From Thauera terpenica 58Eu (GTDB lineage: Bacteria > Pseudomonadota > Gammaproteobacteria > Burkholderiales > Rhodocyclaceae): 64,000 nt of DNA. Each line of letters opens with the position of its first letter. The stretch's first letter is position 1. The position numbers and the translations under genes are program-made. Where the stretch lies: assembly GCF_000443165.1 (NCBI RefSeq), contig NZ_ATJV01000070.1, positions 124,001 to 188,000 of the forward strand. The letters run 5' to 3'. Shown here piece after piece: positions 17,507-26,621 of this stretch. Below the pieces are notes generated by a model. It saw nothing but the letters and a program-made list of their open reading frames with translations, did no database searches and was not told where the DNA came from.

Positions 17507-18301
17507 ATGAACTCACACGCTGACACCAACATGCAGCCCGCCCTCGCGACGCCGGCCACTGGCGTCATCATCACCGGTGGCGCTTCCGGGCTGGGTCGGG
17601 CCAGCGCCCATGCGCTGGCTGCCGTGGGCCGAGCGGTGGCGATCTGGGACATCAACGCAAGCGCTGCCCTGATCGTGGCCGAGGAGATCCGCAGCCAGTA
17701 CGCAGTGGCTGCCGTCGGCATTGGTCTGGACATCAGTGTTCCGGCGGCTTATCCAGATGCCATCGACCAGTCACGGCGGGCACTGACGAGCATCGGCGCT
17801 CTGGTGCATGCAGCCGGAATTGTTGACACCGGGTCCCTGGAAGGGGTGACGCTGGAAAACTGGGATCAGGGCATCAACATCCATTTGCGCCCGGTGGCAC
17901 TATTGGTGCAGGCGCTGCATGCAGACCTGAAGGCCAACCCGGGCTCAGCCGTGGTCGCCTTCGCGTCCATCAATGCCACCCTGGGCAACCGCATGAATCC
18001 GATCTATTCCGCCGCCAAGGGCGGGGTGCTCTCGCTGGTGCGCTCGCTGGCCGACCGCCTGGGCGACGATGGCATCCGCATCAATTCCATTTCTCCTGGC
18101 CAGATCCTCACCCCGATGCTGCAGCCTGCGGTGGACGCACTGCCTCCGGGCAGCTTCGAGAAGCGCATCCTGCTCGGGCGCATGGGTGCACCGGAGGAGA
18201 TCGGTCGCGTGGTGCGCTTTCTGCTGTCCAACGAGGCCAGCTACATCACCGCCGCCGAGATCGTGGTGGACGGCGGAAATATCTCCTCCCAGCGCGGCTG
18301 A
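17507..18301 (+). CDS. Short-chain dehydrogenase/reductase
   Basis: This 264-residue NAD(P)-dependent SDR has TGGASGLG near residue 24, a catalytic Tyr/Lys in YSAAK, and the C-terminal AEIVVDGGN. An acidic residue (WDIN) after the second strand favours NAD. It probably interconverts a secondary alcohol and ketone, or acts as a 3-hydroxyacyl-CoA or hydroxysteroid dehydrogenase in the pathway. I chose ATG 17507 because the longer frame from 17429 begins inside the terminator. It is only 36 bases after that terminator, so it depends on read-through or on a short promoter I cannot define. It converges with the minus-strand group downstream. Confidence 0.85.
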   Translation: MNSHADTNMQPALATPATGVIITGGASGLGRASAHALAAVGRAVAIWDINASAALIVAEEIRSQYAVAAVGIGLDISVPAAYPDAIDQSRRALTSIGALVHAAGIVDTGSLEGVTLENWDQGINIHLRPVALLVQALHADLKANPGSAVVAFASINATLGNRMNPIYSAAKGGVLSLVRSLADRLGDDGIRINSISPGQILTPMLQPAVDALPPGSFEKRILLGRMGAPEEIGRVVRFLLSNEASYITAAEIVVDGGNISSQRG

Positions 18302-18338
18302 GGCGGCGTTGGGAGGAGATCGGCCCTCAGGGCTGTGC

Positions 18339-18824
18339 TCAGGTCGGCGATGAGGCGAGGCTGGCCGGATAGAAGTGGCCCGTCTCCTCGCCGACAGCTT
18401 GTTCGATTCGTTCCAGGATGCGCCAACCCGCGCTGGTCCGCAGGTAGCGGGTGCGGTAGTGGCCCGCAGTGACGCCCTGGCGTATATGCGTTGGCGTGCG
18501 CATCACATGACGAAATTCGAAAAAAATCACTGATTCGGCATGATCACCGTCGATCCTGAGCCTTGGCGGATGCATGTAATGCAGGCCCGACCAGTCCTGT
18601 CGGATCTGCGCGCAGAAGGCTTCGAGCGCCGCCCGCCCTTCAATCCGCAGCTGCGGAGTCTGGCCGATGGCGAGCATCTCGAAGACGCCATCTTCGGCAA
18701 ACACCTCCGCCCATTGCCGCGGCGTGCCCAGATCCCAGCCATGAGCGTACTCGGCCTCCAGGTCGAGGATCGCAAAGCGATCCTCGATGGCGCCGAGCCT
18801 GCGTTCCTGATCTTCTGTCGACAT
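18339..18824 (-). CDS. SnoaL-like NTF2-fold protein
   Basis: This 161-residue protein belongs to the SnoaL_4/scytalone-dehydratase-like group, with IEDRFAILDLEAEYAHGWD near the start and a GWRILERIEQ strand near the end. Homologues include small isomerases and dehydratases, and ring-hydroxylase-beta-like proteins without cofactor. The ribosome site AGGAGA is good. It is the last gene of a minus-strand group with the acyl-CoA synthetase (14-base gap) and an SDR. It could catalyse an isomerisation or dehydration of the CoA ester or ketone, which is not provable from sequence. Confidence 0.75.
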   Translation of the reverse strand: MSTEDQERRLGAIEDRFAILDLEAEYAHGWDLGTPRQWAEVFAEDGVFEMLAIGQTPQLRIEGRAALEAFCAQIRQDWSGLHYMHPPRLRIDGDHAESVIFFEFRHVMRTPTHIRQGVTAGHYRTRYLRTSAGWRILERIEQAVGEETGHFYPASLASSPT

Positions 18825-18837
18825 GGGCTTTCTCCTG

Positions 18838-20631
18838 TCAGATCGGCGGCGAAGGCGGAATGCCGAGCCGCGACAGGCTCTCTTCGCTCAGCGCCACGTA
18901 TCGCCCTGCAGCGGCATCCGCAACATACAGTTCATCACCGGCAACCGGCGCGTAGCCTGATTTCTGCAGATCCACCTTGCGCAGCTTGAAGGTGGCGGTG
19001 ATGTCGGCATCGGCCTTGACGCGGATGAAGAGCGGAATCGCATAGCTCGGCAGCGCCTTGGCTGCGAGTTGGTGACAGGCCACCGGATCGAAACGCTGTC
19101 CGGGCTGCATCACCAGTGTGGCCATGCCCGCGCGCCCTTCCTGGCCGGGGACGGATACCCCGTACACCGTGACCGTTTCCACGCCCGGCCAGTCGCTCAG
19201 GGCATTGGCCACTTCGGTGGTGGAGACGTTCTCGCTCTTCCAGCGGAAGGTATCGCCGACACGGTCCACGAAGTAGTAGTAGTCGTCCTCGTCGCGGCGG
19301 AACAGGTCTCCGGTGCTCATCCAGGCGTCACCGGGCTGGAACACATTGCGCAGGATCTTCTTCTCGGTGGCTGCCGGGTCGGTATAACCGTCGAAACGCC
19401 CCCCGCTGATCCCGGGCAGATTGAGGATCATGCCCAGCATTTCCCCCACTTCATTCGGTCCACACTCGATCAGGGTGCCGTCCGGGCTGCGCACGTGGCA
19501 GTCCTGGTCGCGGTCGTACTTCACCAGGCGGGCGTTGCTGCGCTCCTTGAAGGGGATGCGCCCGCAGGAACCGATCCGGTTGTCGATGTTCATCATGCCG
19601 ACGTTCAGTTCCGTGCCGCCGTAGCCCTCTATCATCTGCGTGACCCCGAAGCGGTCCTGGAAAGCCTGCCAGATCGCGGGGCTCAAACCGGAGCCGGTCA
19701 TCACTCGCAGCGAGTGATTTTTATCGTCTGGATGAGGAGGCTGGTTGAAGAGATAGCGGCACATCTCGCCGCTGTACTGGGCGACGGTGATGTCGTGCCG
19801 GCGCACGTCCTGCCAGAACTGGCTGGCGCTGAAGCGGCGTTTCAGAATCACGCGCCCGCCGCTGGCGAGGGCGTTGGCGAGCAGCGACATCAGCGCCGCC
19901 ACATGGTAGAGCGGCAGCACGCAATAGAACGCGTCCGTCGGCCCCAGACCGAGGAAATCGCACCAGGCTTCGCCGGTGCCCAGCCAGCGCGCATGCGTGA
20001 CCTTGGCCGCCTTGGGCAGGCCTGTGGTGCCTGAGGTGAAGATCAGGCACAGCGTGCTCTGCCCGATGATGCCGTCGCGCAGGCTGCGGTCCGGGTTGGA
20101 GCCGGGCTGGGTGCTCAGTTGCGCGCCGAGTTCGATGCAGCCCGCGGGAATCTCCCGCGGTTCGCCATCCGTCACCGCGTAGGTGGGCAGTCGACCCGGG
20201 ATCTCGGGCGTCTGCTCCAGGCGACCCAGGCACTCCGTGCCGATGAACAGGCGTTGACTGGCGGTGGTGGCCAGTGCGTGGCGCAGGGCATCACCACTGG
20301 CCTGGGGGTTGATCAGGGCCGAAACGCAGCCGATCTTGGCGAGCGCGAACCAGATGAAGAGGAACTCCGGCCGGTTTTCCATCAGCAGGGCCACCACATC
20401 CCCTGGCTTCACCCCCTGGGCGAGGGCGAAATGGGCGTAGCGGTTGGCTTGGGCGTTGACTTCTCCATAGCTGAGGACCTGCTCGTTCCAGATCAGGAAA
20501 GGACTGTCCCCAGCCTGAGCGGCCCGCGCCTCCAGGCGGTCGGCGACCGTATAGGACTGCTCCGGGGTGTGTTTCATCATCCCGGCCGAGATGATGTCCA
20601 TCCTGGCCTGGGTTTGTTCGCGAGTCACCAT
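18838..20631 (-). CDS. Acyl-CoA synthetase (FATP/very-long-chain type)
   Basis: This 597-residue ATP-dependent ligase makes a CoA thioester through an acyl-AMP. The AMP-binding motif IFTSGTTGLPKAAK lies near 197-210. GYGGTE follows, and then the second-domain motif GDLFRRDEDDYYYFVDRVGDTFRWKSENV, split across about 440-470. It resembles mammalian FATP/bile-acyl-CoA ligases and actinobacterial steroid side-chain ligases more than benzoate ligases. The start at 20631 has an AGGAGGG site. The longer open frame lies inside the upstream SDR gene. It follows that SDR by 35 bases in one transcript. Likely substrate: the carboxylated side chain produced by the alcohol and aldehyde dehydrogenases (inference). 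Confidence 0.85.
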   Translation of the reverse strand: MVTREQTQARMDIISAGMMKHTPEQSYTVADRLEARAAQAGDSPFLIWNEQVLSYGEVNAQANRYAHFALAQGVKPGDVVALLMENRPEFLFIWFALAKIGCVSALINPQASGDALRHALATTASQRLFIGTECLGRLEQTPEIPGRLPTYAVTDGEPREIPAGCIELGAQLSTQPGSNPDRSLRDGIIGQSTLCLIFTSGTTGLPKAAKVTHARWLGTGEAWCDFLGLGPTDAFYCVLPLYHVAALMSLLANALASGGRVILKRRFSASQFWQDVRRHDITVAQYSGEMCRYLFNQPPHPDDKNHSLRVMTGSGLSPAIWQAFQDRFGVTQMIEGYGGTELNVGMMNIDNRIGSCGRIPFKERSNARLVKYDRDQDCHVRSPDGTLIECGPNEVGEMLGMILNLPGISGGRFDGYTDPAATEKKILRNVFQPGDAWMSTGDLFRRDEDDYYYFVDRVGDTFRWKSENVSTTEVANALSDWPGVETVTVYGVSVPGQEGRAGMATLVMQPGQRFDPVACHQLAAKALPSYAIPLFIRVKADADITATFKLRKVDLQKSGYAPVAGDELYVADAAAGRYVALSEESLSRLGIPPSPPI

Positions 20632-20666
20632 GTGACAGCCCTCCTGGAGAGAAAGGTGGAAAAGTG

Positions 20667-21437
20667 TCAGATCGCGCCACCACAGACCGAGAGGGTCTGT
20701 CCGGTGACATAGCTGGAAGCCTGGCTGGCGAGGAATAGCGCCGGACCGACGATCTCCTGGGGCTCTGCGGCCCGCCTCAGCATGGTGACGCTTTCGGCGT
20801 ACTTGATGAATCCAGGGGTCTGCTTTTCCAGGTCGGTCATCATTTCGGTGAGGAAGGGCCCCGGCGCGATCGCGTTGACGCGGATGCCCTGCGACGCCCA
20901 CTCGTCCGCCATGCTGCGCGTCAAGGCGATCAGCGCCGCCTTGCTCGAGCAGTACAAGGCCAGCTGACCGGCGGGGCGCAAGCCTCCCATCGTGGCGATA
21001 TTGACGATGGAGCCCCCACCCGCCGGGATCATGCGCTTTGCCACGGCTGCGGCCAGATGCATGGGTCCCTTGGTATTGACGCCGAAGAAGCGGTCGAACA
21101 TCTCCTCGCTGGTCTGGGTCAGCGGCGTCATGGTTTGCACGATGCCGGCGTTGTTGACCAGTACGTCACAACGACCGAACTTCTCGTAGACCGTCTCCAC
21201 CAGGCGCTCGACCTCCGCCCACTCGCCCACATCGCTGGCAATCGCCAGCGCGCGACGTCCCATGGCCTCGATCTCCCTGGTGACCTCCTGGAGCGCGGGC
21301 AGGGAACGGCTGGTGACGACGACATCGGCGCCGGCCGCCGCAAAACCCAGGGCAATGGCCTTGCCCAGGCCCCGACTGCCACCCGTGACAAGCGCAAGCT
21401 TGCCGCTCAGATCGAAAAGCTGTTGTGTGGTGTTCAT
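20667..21437 (-). CDS. Short-chain dehydrogenase/reductase with Thr in place of the catalytic Ser
   Basis: This 256-residue classical SDR has TGGSRGLG near residue 18, NNAG near 93 and YCSSK as the Tyr/Lys pair. The residue 13 positions before the Tyr, normally the catalytic Ser, is Thr (IATMGG). Thr can sometimes replace Ser, so the enzyme may be active. VTSRS after strand 2 suggests NADP. Start 21437 has a strong GGAGGAG site. It is first in the minus-strand group SDR, acyl-CoA synthetase, NTF2-like, divergent from the TetR gene. Palindromes in between probably bind that TetR. Confidence 0.85.
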   Translation of the reverse strand: MNTTQQLFDLSGKLALVTGGSRGLGKAIALGFAAAGADVVVTSRSLPALQEVTREIEAMGRRALAIASDVGEWAEVERLVETVYEKFGRCDVLVNNAGIVQTMTPLTQTSEEMFDRFFGVNTKGPMHLAAAVAKRMIPAGGGSIVNIATMGGLRPAGQLALYCSSKAALIALTRSMADEWASQGIRVNAIAPGPFLTEMMTDLEKQTPGFIKYAESVTMLRRAAEPQEIVGPALFLASQASSYVTGQTLSVCGGAI

Positions 21438-21505
21438 CCTGCTCTCCTCCTTCACCAATTTATAAACATCCCGAACGCTTGCTTTGTTGTTAACGAGAAG
21501 ATAGC

Positions 21506-21531
21506 ATGGAATTCCATTGACCATGCAATGG
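21506..21531. promoter_or_regulatory. Overlapping palindromes, likely TetR operator
   Basis: ATGGAATTCCAT (21506-21517) is a perfect 12-bp palindrome. CCATTG N6 CAATGG (21514-21531) is an overlapping 18-bp inverted repeat. Both lie in the 189-base gap between the divergent SDR and TetR genes, the classic place for an autoregulated TetR operator. Confidence 0.55.
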
Positions 21532-21626
21532 TGTCGAGAGATTCAGGATCGAGGGGTATCCCCACTCATGGGTGCCATCGATTAAAGTCGATCGCTTGCT
21601 ATGTTCATAGTCAGACTGGAGTGAGA

Positions 21627-22280
21627 ATGATCTCGTCGGAAACAACGATCATGCCGGAAACGGGCAAACCGCAGACTGCAACGCGCCGGACCCAGGAAGA
21701 GCGCAGTGCCGCCACCCGGGAGAAAGTGATCCAGGCCACCATCGACTGCATTGTCGAAGAGGGTCTGCACAACACCACTGCAGCCCGCATCACCGCACGC
21801 TCGGGCATCACCTGGGGGGCGATCGCCCACCAGTTCGGCGACAAGGACTCCGTGCTGTTTGCCGTCGTCGAGCGCAACGGCGAGATTTACCGCAAGCTCA
21901 TCGACGCCACGCTGATGGAGGCGGGAGACACACCCGAGGAGCGCATCGCGGCGCTCATCGATGTCACCTGGAAATACATCAATGAGCCCTCCTCCTTCGC
22001 CTTCAACGAACTCGTCATCCAGAACCGCGCGCGCAACAACCCCATGATCATGGGCCAGCAGGAGGACATGTCCTTCAGGCAGATGCAGAGCACCTGGGAC
22101 AAGTTCTTCGGCGAGTTCGAGATTCCGCAGGCCCGGCTGGAAACGGTGCGCAACCTGACCCTGGCCACCCTGCAAGGCCTGTCACTGATGCGCCTGATCA
22201 GCCAGCGCCGGCCGAGCTTCAAGAGCGAGATTGCCGCCCTGAAAAAATGCGCCCTGCAGATGCTGACTGTCGAGCCCTGA
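21627..22280 (+). CDS. TetR-family transcriptional regulator
   Basis: This 217-residue repressor has an N-terminal helix-turn-helix at about residues 22-68 (REKVIQATIDCIVEEG, then TARSGITWGAIAHQF) and a C-terminal ligand domain without a family I can name. I chose ATG 21627 with GGAG upstream; ATG 21651 is also possible. It is divergent from the SDR/ligase group and followed 63 bases later by the alcohol dehydrogenase. It probably controls both, and perhaps the hydroxylase operon, in response to a CoA ester or hydrophobic substrate. Confidence 0.85.
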   Translation: MISSETTIMPETGKPQTATRRTQEERSAATREKVIQATIDCIVEEGLHNTTAARITARSGITWGAIAHQFGDKDSVLFAVVERNGEIYRKLIDATLMEAGDTPEERIAALIDVTWKYINEPSSFAFNELVIQNRARNNPMIMGQQEDMSFRQMQSTWDKFFGEFEIPQARLETVRNLTLATLQGLSLMRLISQRRPSFKSEIAALKKCALQMLTVEP

Positions 22281-22343
22281 GGACGTTTCCCCGGCTCCAT
22301 CCGCGTGGCAAACCGCCCGCCAACTTTGCCTGAAAGGTCACCC

Positions 22344-23426
22344 ATGAAAGCCGCTCTAGCCCTGGACTATGGAAAACTGAGTATCGAGAATGTCACCCTG
22401 GACCCGCCTCGCGCCGGCGAGGTGATGATCAAGATGGCGGCCACGGGGGTCTGTTACAGCGACCTTTCGGTGCTCAATGGCGCCGTGCCCATGCCCCTGC
22501 CGCTGGCGCTGGGCCATGAAGGCGCGGGGGTGGTGCAGGCGGTGGGAGCGGGCGTGAGCAAGGTCGCGCCAGGGGACCACGTGGTGCTGTCCTTCATCCC
22601 GTCCTGTGGCGAATGCTATTTCTGCGACCATCACGAACCTCACCTGTGCGCCGCGAGCTCTCCTGAGGGCCGCATGCTCGACGGCAGCACGCGCCTGCAT
22701 CTGGACGGACGGGAGATCGGCGCCATGGCGATGCTCGGCTGCATGGCGGAATACGCCGTGGTGCCCGCAATCAGCGTGATGAAGATCGACCGCAGCATCC
22801 CCCTGGACCGGGCCGCCCTGGTGGGCTGCGGCGTGATGACCGGCGTTGGCGCGGTGACCAACACCGCCAAGGTCCGCGCCGGCTCCACGGTGGTGGTGTT
22901 CGGTTGCGGCGGCGTCGGCCTGTCGGCGATCCAGGGCGCACGCCTGGTGGGCGCCAAACGCATCATTGCGGTCGACACGCTGGACGCCAAGCTGGAGTAC
23001 GCCCGACATTTCGGCGCCACCGACACGGTCAATGCCAAGGACGACCCTGTCGCCGCGGTGAGGGAACTGACCGGTGGCAGAGGGGCCGACTACAGCTTCG
23101 AAGTGACGGGCAAGGTCCCGGTGATGGAGCAGGCCTACGCCGCGACTCGACGTGGCGGCACCGTCTGCATCATCGGCATCGGCCACTATACCGAGAGCTT
23201 CCCGCTCAACGCCTGCGGCTTCTCCGCCGATGCCAAGACCGTGATCGGTTGCATGTATGGCAACACCAATTTCAAGGTCGACATGCCCGATCTGCTGGAG
23301 CTCTATCTGTCCAAGCGTCTGGACCTCGACGCCATGATCACCCGCACCTACAGCATCGACGAGGTGCCCCAGGCTTTCGAGGATCTGAAGTCAGGCATCA
23401 ATGCACGTGGAGTGATCCTGTTTTGA
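22344..23426 (+). CDS. Zinc-dependent alcohol dehydrogenase (class III-like MDR)
   Basis: This 360-residue medium-chain dehydrogenase oxidises a primary or secondary alcohol with NAD(P). Catalytic zinc residues are Cys37 and His58-Glu59, with a further Cys in GCGVMTG. The structural zinc lobe is present (Cys88, Cys91, Cys94, Cys102). The Rossmann motif is VFGCGGVGLS, near 189. The length and GECYFCDHHEPHLC resemble the FrmA/NDMA-type and aryl-alcohol dehydrogenases. With the aldehyde dehydrogenase at 24155 it could carry a hydroxylated methyl group on to a carboxylate. Its stop overlaps the TTG start of the chaperone gene. Confidence 0.9.
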   Translation: MKAALALDYGKLSIENVTLDPPRAGEVMIKMAATGVCYSDLSVLNGAVPMPLPLALGHEGAGVVQAVGAGVSKVAPGDHVVLSFIPSCGECYFCDHHEPHLCAASSPEGRMLDGSTRLHLDGREIGAMAMLGCMAEYAVVPAISVMKIDRSIPLDRAALVGCGVMTGVGAVTNTAKVRAGSTVVVFGCGGVGLSAIQGARLVGAKRIIAVDTLDAKLEYARHFGATDTVNAKDDPVAAVRELTGGRGADYSFEVTGKVPVMEQAYAATRRGGTVCIIGIGHYTESFPLNACGFSADAKTVIGCMYGNTNFKVDMPDLLELYLSKRLDLDAMITRTYSIDEVPQAFEDLKSGINARGVILF

Positions 23427-24136
23427 ACGCCCACACCCACGCCCACACCGAGAGCATCGACGGCCTGGCATCGCCCGCCGCCACCTGCAGCTACCTTTAT
23501 GCCCTGCTGGGAGAATGCTTCGCTTATCCGGACGCCGACCTGGTGGAAAACCTGCGGAGCGGCGCTCTGCTGGCGCAGATCCAGAAGCTTTGCGACGCCC
23601 TGGATCCCGCCCTGCTCCAGGGACTGGATGCTGCGGTCTTCAACGACCCCGCGGCCTCCCTGGATGCGCTCAAGGTGGAGTACACGCGGCTCTTCGATGC
23701 GGGCGCCCAGGGCACAGGCTGCTCACTCAACGGCGGCCTGCAACGCGGCCCGCAGATGAAGGTGATGGAGGAGGCGGTGCGCTTCTACGCCCATTTCGGC
23801 CTGACCCTGACCGAGGAGCAGAAGGAACTGCCGGATCACCTCACCACGCAGTTGAACTTCCTGCACTTCCTCGCCTACGGCGAGCACCTGCTGCAGACCC
23901 AGGGCGAATCCACCGACGCCTACCGCCTGGCGCGACGAGATTTCATCGCCCGCCACCCGGGACGCTGGCTGCCCATCATGGAAGACAAGCTGCGCACCAT
24001 GGAGCCCATGCCCCTGTTCCTGAGCTTCACGGAACTGCTGCGCCGCCTGCTCGCGCTGGATCTCGCCCAGTTGCAGGCGCAGCACGGCGAGGCCTCATTG
24101 AAGCCCTCGGGCGACATGCCCTTCGGCGGGCTTTGA
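23423..24136 (+). CDS. TorD/DmsD-family chaperone for the Mo hydroxylase
   Basis: This 237-residue all-helical protein of the TorD/NarJ family (EbdD/DdhD-like) is a cytoplasmic chaperone that protects the Tat signal and helps insert the molybdenum cofactor. Helical segments include YLYALLGECFAYPDADLV near residue 27 and VEYTRLFDAGAQGTGCSL near 78. ELPDHLTTQLNFLHFLAY (about 135-152) is the typical DHL-E/Q motif region. No ATG fits. I propose TTG 23423, which overlaps the alcohol dehydrogenase stop and has GGAG ten bases upstream. It lies 11 kb from the alpha subunit, although it usually adjoins it. Confidence 0.8.
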   Translation: MNAHTHAHTESIDGLASPAATCSYLYALLGECFAYPDADLVENLRSGALLAQIQKLCDALDPALLQGLDAAVFNDPAASLDALKVEYTRLFDAGAQGTGCSLNGGLQRGPQMKVMEEAVRFYAHFGLTLTEEQKELPDHLTTQLNFLHFLAYGEHLLQTQGESTDAYRLARRDFIARHPGRWLPIMEDKLRTMEPMPLFLSFTELLRRLLALDLAQLQAQHGEASLKPSGDMPFGGL

Positions 24137-24154
24137 ACACATAGGAGTGTCGCG

Positions 24155-25585
24155 ATGACACCGGAGCAGATGCGACAAATCCTGGATCGTCAGAAGGCCA
24201 GTTTTCTGGCCGACGGAGCGCCGGACGCCAGGACCCGACTCAACCGCCTGGACCGTCTGGCGGCGCTGTTGCGAGAAAACCAGCAGGTGCTGCTGGATTC
24301 CCTGTGCGCCGACTTCGGCCATCGCTCGATTGAACATGCGCTGCTGACCGAGATCGCGGTGCCGATCTCCGAGATCCGCGAGACCCACAAGCATGTCGCC
24401 GCGTGGATGCGTGATGAGAAGCGGCCACTACCCTGGCTGCAGTCCTTGCTGGGGGCACGGGCCTGGGTCCATTACCAGCCCCTCGGCTCCGTGGGCATCA
24501 TCGCGCCCTGGAACTTCCCCATCTACCTCGCCATGGGACCCTTGATCGGGGTGCTGGCTGCAGGCAACCGCGCGATGCTCAAGCCTTCCGAGTTCACGCC
24601 CCGGGTCGCCGAGCAGTTCGCCACCCTGTTCCCGCGCTACTTCGATGACAAGGAGATCGCGGTGGTGACCGGCGGCACCGAGGTGGGCATGGCCTTCACC
24701 GAGCTGCCTTTCGATCACCTCGTGTTCACCGGCGCGGGCGCCATCGCCAGGCACGTGATGACGGCAGCGGCAAAGAACCTGGTGCCACTGACCCTGGAGC
24801 TTGGCGGCAAGTCACCGGTGATCATCGGCCGCGAGGCCGACCTGGCCGACGCCGCGGTCAAGATCATGGACTTCAAGCTGTCCAACGCCGGGCAGACCTG
24901 CATCTCCCCGGACTATCTGCTGGTGCCGGAACAGCGCCTGGATGCGATGATCCAGGCCATCCACGACGCGGTGGCAAAGCTCTTCCCCACACTGCTGGGA
25001 AATCCGGACTACACCTCCATCGTCAACCGCCGCCACTTCGAGCGTCTCAGCCGCTATGTGGACGACGCACTCGACGCGGGCGTCAAGTGCGTGGACATCA
25101 ACCCGGCCAGGGAGTCCTTCGCCAAGCAGCCCGAAGGGCAACACAAGATGATGCCTCGGCTGTTCATCAACCCGGATGACGAGCGTCTGATCATGAAGGA
25201 GGAGATCTTTGGCCCGCTGCTGCCGATCAAGACCTACCGCCAGGTGGAAGAGGCGATTGACTACGTCAATCGCCACGACCGCCCCCTGGCCCTGTACTAC
25301 TTCGGTCCAGCCTCAGGCCCGGAGGCGGAGAAGGTGTTGGCGCAGACCATCTCCGGCGGCGCGGTGATCAATGACATCGCCTCCCACGCAGCCTGCGAGA
25401 CCTTGCCCTTCGGCGGCGTTGGCCCGAGCGGCATGGGCTCCTACCACGGCCGCGACGGCTTCAAGCAGTTCTCCCACGCCAAGGCCATCTATCGCCAGGC
25501 GCGGGTGGACCTGTCCAGCCTGTTCGGCATGCGAGCGCCTTATGGCAAAAAATTCAAGGCAGGCGTAGCACGCTTCATGAAATAG
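24155..25585 (+). CDS. Aldehyde dehydrogenase, coniferyl-aldehyde-dehydrogenase type
   Basis: This 476-residue NAD(P)-dependent enzyme oxidises an aldehyde to the acid. Catalytic Cys249 lies in GQTCIS and the general base Glu215 in [14 protein letters not shown] marks the cofactor site. It belongs to the short class-3/CalB branch, which takes hydrophobic aliphatic and aryl aldehydes. It follows the chaperone by 18 bases, in the group alcohol dehydrogenase, chaperone, aldehyde dehydrogenase. It is likely the second step after the alcohol dehydrogenase, giving the acid for the ligase at 18838. Confidence 0.9.
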   Translation: MTPEQMRQILDRQKASFLADGAPDARTRLNRLDRLAALLRENQQVLLDSLCADFGHRSIEHALLTEIAVPISEIRETHKHVAAWMRDEKRPLPWLQSLLGARAWVHYQPLGSVGIIAPWNFPIYLAMGPLIGVLAAGNRAMLKPSEFTPRVAEQFATLFPRYFDDKEIAVVTGGTEVGMAFTELPFDHLVFTGAGAIARHVMTAAAKNLVPLTLELGGKSPVIIGREADLADAAVKIMDFKLSNAGQTCISPDYLLVPEQRLDAMIQAIHDAVAKLFPTLLGNPDYTSIVNRRHFERLSRYVDDALDAGVKCVDINPARESFAKQPEGQHKMMPRLFINPDDERLIMKEEIFGPLLPIKTYRQVEEAIDYVNRHDRPLALYYFGPASGPEAEKVLAQTISGGAVINDIASHAACETLPFGGVGPSGMGSYHGRDGFKQFSHAKAIYRQARVDLSSLFGMRAPYGKKFKAGVARFMK

Positions 25586-25665
25586 CCAGAGCAGGGGGAT
25601 GAAGACAGGCAGTCGCCGTACTGAGAGGGATCCGCCTCCAGGCGCCCCTCGCCCCCATACTCCCA

Positions 25666-25680
25666 CACCCTCACCCTCAC
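25666..25680 (+). repeat. Second copy of CACCCTCACCCTCAC
   Basis: This 15-mer is identical to the one at 8278-8292. It sits in the C-rich 136-base gap before cysD, which otherwise shows no clear promoter. Confidence 0.35.
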
Positions 25681-25721
25681 ACCCCCATGTCCCCACATCC
25701 CGCATCGGAGCTGGAGAACTC

Positions 25722-26621
25722 ATGACACTGACCCACCTGCAACGCCTCGAAGCCGAGAGCATCCACATCATGCGTGAGGTCGTCGCCGAAGCCGACAACC
25801 CCGTCATGCTTTACTCGATCGGCAAGGACAGCGCGGTGATGCTGCACCTGGCGATGAAAGCCTTCCACCCGGCGGTGCCACCGTTTCCGCTGCTGCACGT
25901 CGATACGCGCTGGAAGTTTCGCGAGATGTACAAGTTTCGCGAGCGCATGGTCGCCGAGACCGGCATGGACCTGCTGGTGCACATCAACCCCGAGGGCGTC
26001 GAGAAGAACATCAACCCCTTCACCCACGGCTCGGCGATTCACACCGACATCATGAAGACCGAGGGCCTCAAGCAGGCGCTCGACCAGTACGGCTTCGATG
26101 CCGCCTTCGGCGGCGCGCGCCGCGACGAAGAGAAGGCGCGTGCCAAGGAGCGTGTGTTCTCGTTTCGCAGCGCACAACACCGCTGGGACCCGAAGAACCA
26201 GCGCCCCGAGCTGTGGAAGCTCTACAACGCGCGCAAGCACAAGGGCGAGTCGATCCGCGTGTTTCCGCTGTCGAACTGGACCGAGCTCGACATCTGGCAA
26301 TACATCTACCTTGAGAACGTGCCCATCGTGCCGCTCTACCTCTCGGCCGAGCGCCCGGTGGTCGAGCGTGACGGCACGCTGATCATGGTCGACGACGAGC
26401 GCATGCCGCTGCACCCGGGTGAAGTACCGATGATGAAGAAGGTGCGCTTCCGCACCCTGGGCTGCTACCCGCTGACCGGCGCGGTCGAGTCCGAGGCCGA
26501 CACCTTGCCGGCGATCATTCAGGAGATGCTGCTCACCAAGACCTCCGAGCGTCAGGGCCGCGTCATCGATCACGACTCGGCAGCATCCATGGAAAAGAAG
26601 AAGCAAGAGGGGTACTTCTAA
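25722..26621 (+). CDS. cysD: Sulfate adenylyltransferase small subunit
   Basis: CysD forms APS from ATP and sulfate together with the GTPase CysN. The 299-residue protein has the PP-loop SIGKDSAVM at residues 32-40, [21 protein letters not shown] and the C-terminal [12 protein letters not shown], all standard. I chose ATG 25722 with GGAG-type sites upstream; the frame from 25599 covers a low-complexity leader. Its stop overlaps the cysNC start. Linked to two sulfotransferase genes, it may feed PAPS to them rather than serve only cysteine synthesis. Confidence 0.95.
   Translation: MTLTHLQRLEAESIHIMREVVAEADNPVMLYSIGKDSAVMLHLAMKAFHPAVPPFPLLHVDTRWKFREMYKFRERMVAETGMDLLVHINPEGVEKNINPFTHGSAIHTDIMKTEGLKQALDQYGFDAAFGGARRDEEKARAKERVFSFRSAQHRWDPKNQRPELWKLYNARKHKGESIRVFPLSNWTELDIWQYIYLENVPIVPLYLSAERPVVERDGTLIMVDDERMPLHPGEVPMMKKVRFRTLGCYPLTGAVESEADTLPAIIQEMLLTKTSERQGRVIDHDSAASMEKKKQEGYF

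Noticed and set aside
18302-18338. Terminator between the convergent SDR and NTF2-like genes
   Set aside because: The GCCCTCAGGGC palindrome has a one-base loop and no T-run, so it cannot form a stable terminator hairpin.
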